This document shows, piece after piece, positions 29,905 to 30,129 of a DNA stretch of 30,129 bases. The stretch spans positions 1 to 30,129 of IMG/VR virus record IMGVR_UViG_3300037488_001003; one strand, 5' to 3'. Position 1 is the stretch's first letter, and every line of letters begins with the position of its first letter. The position numbers and the translations under genes are program-made. This stretch comes from a virus. The notes under the pieces were generated by a model. It ran no database searches. It saw nothing but the letters and a program-made list of their open reading frames with translations, and was not told the DNA's origin.

Positions 29905-30129
29905 TCAAGAAAAACAAAAACTTTTTTCTAAGTATGTATATATGTATAGAAGATATAAATATCCGAATATAGATTTATATATTTTTTCTTGACTTTTACC
30001 ACGCCAGTTTCTATGTAATCGCTCCAGCGTTTTGAGTTGCACTGTTGACTTTTCTTCGAGACCGTGGTATGTTGGCAGCAGCGCGGCTAGGCCATGATTC
30101 GTTTTTTCGTAAAATGGCAGAAAAGCCAC
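29905..30129 (-). CDS. Possible partial ORF entering from the right edge
   Basis: Open on the minus strand from the window edge to 29905. The first half (FLPFYEKTNHGLAALLPTYH, STVQLKTLERLHRNWRGKS) looks protein-like; the last 25 residues are Tyr/Leu/Ile-rich in very AT-rich DNA and look less so. The true start is outside the window. It could be the end of a real minus-strand gene or a decayed one. No family recognised. Confidence 0.35.
   Translation of the reverse strand: MAFLPFYEKTNHGLAALLPTYHGLEEKSTVQLKTLERLHRNWRGKSQEKIYKSIFGYLYLLYIYTYLEKSFCFS
30013..30042 (-). repeat. 30-bp inverted-repeat arm (right)
   Basis: Reverse complement of 29848-29877 with 4 differences. On the minus strand it encodes VQLKTLERLH in the partial ORF, whereas the left arm in the same frame contains a stop. 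Confidence 0.85.

Overview
The window is about 30 kb of a tailed bacteriophage genome, most likely a short-tailed (podovirus-type) phage of a Gram-negative host. The structural genes run as one block on the minus strand: small terminase, large terminase, portal, lysis genes, GroES-like co-chaperonin, scaffold, capsid, head-tail connectors, fibres, tail nozzle and three large ejection-type proteins. No tape-measure or sheath gene is visible, which fits a short tail. The Rz/Rz1-type spanin pair, with an outer-membrane lipoprotein, points to a Gram-negative host. No integrase, repressor, polymerase or ribosomal RNA is seen, so lifestyle and host genus cannot be read from this piece. All family names rest on motif recognition; no database search was made.

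Layout, in transcription order on the minus strand. 27397-26664: ribbon-helix-helix protein and small terminase. 26677-23800: large terminase in two pieces. The N-terminal piece ends in an N-intein, a separate HNH homing endonuclease ORF follows in another frame, and the C-terminal piece starts with a C-intein in a third frame. 23786-19569: portal and small proteins. 19585-18463: M15 endolysin, holin-like protein and overlapping spanins. 18377-14509: a small helical protein, GroES-like protein, scaffold, an unknown protein, then a strong internal promoter and the decoration and major capsid genes. 14441-13668: a putative beta-sandwich surface protein closed by a terminator. 13625-9436: connectors, fibres, a frame-disrupted small gene and a family 2 glycosyltransferase (between the fibre genes and the nozzle gene). 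9416-1: tail nozzle, a fibre-like protein, then the large proteins; the last runs off the window through an array of 15-bp tandem repeats.

The right end (27.4-30.1 kb) is different. A roughly 400-bp regulatory hub holds helically phased repeats and a very G-rich tract. Four small genes then run on the plus strand. Two of their leaders come from near-identical sigma70 promoters and carry a 28-nt hairpin of the same length and architecture but different sequence. The last 800 bp is AT-rich and holds an imperfect 30-bp inverted repeat.

The most notable system is the fractured terminase. A functional packaging motor would require trans-splicing of two separately translated intein halves, with a modular HNH endonuclease lying between them. 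The paired structured leaders and the repeat/G-tract hub are the next most interesting signals.
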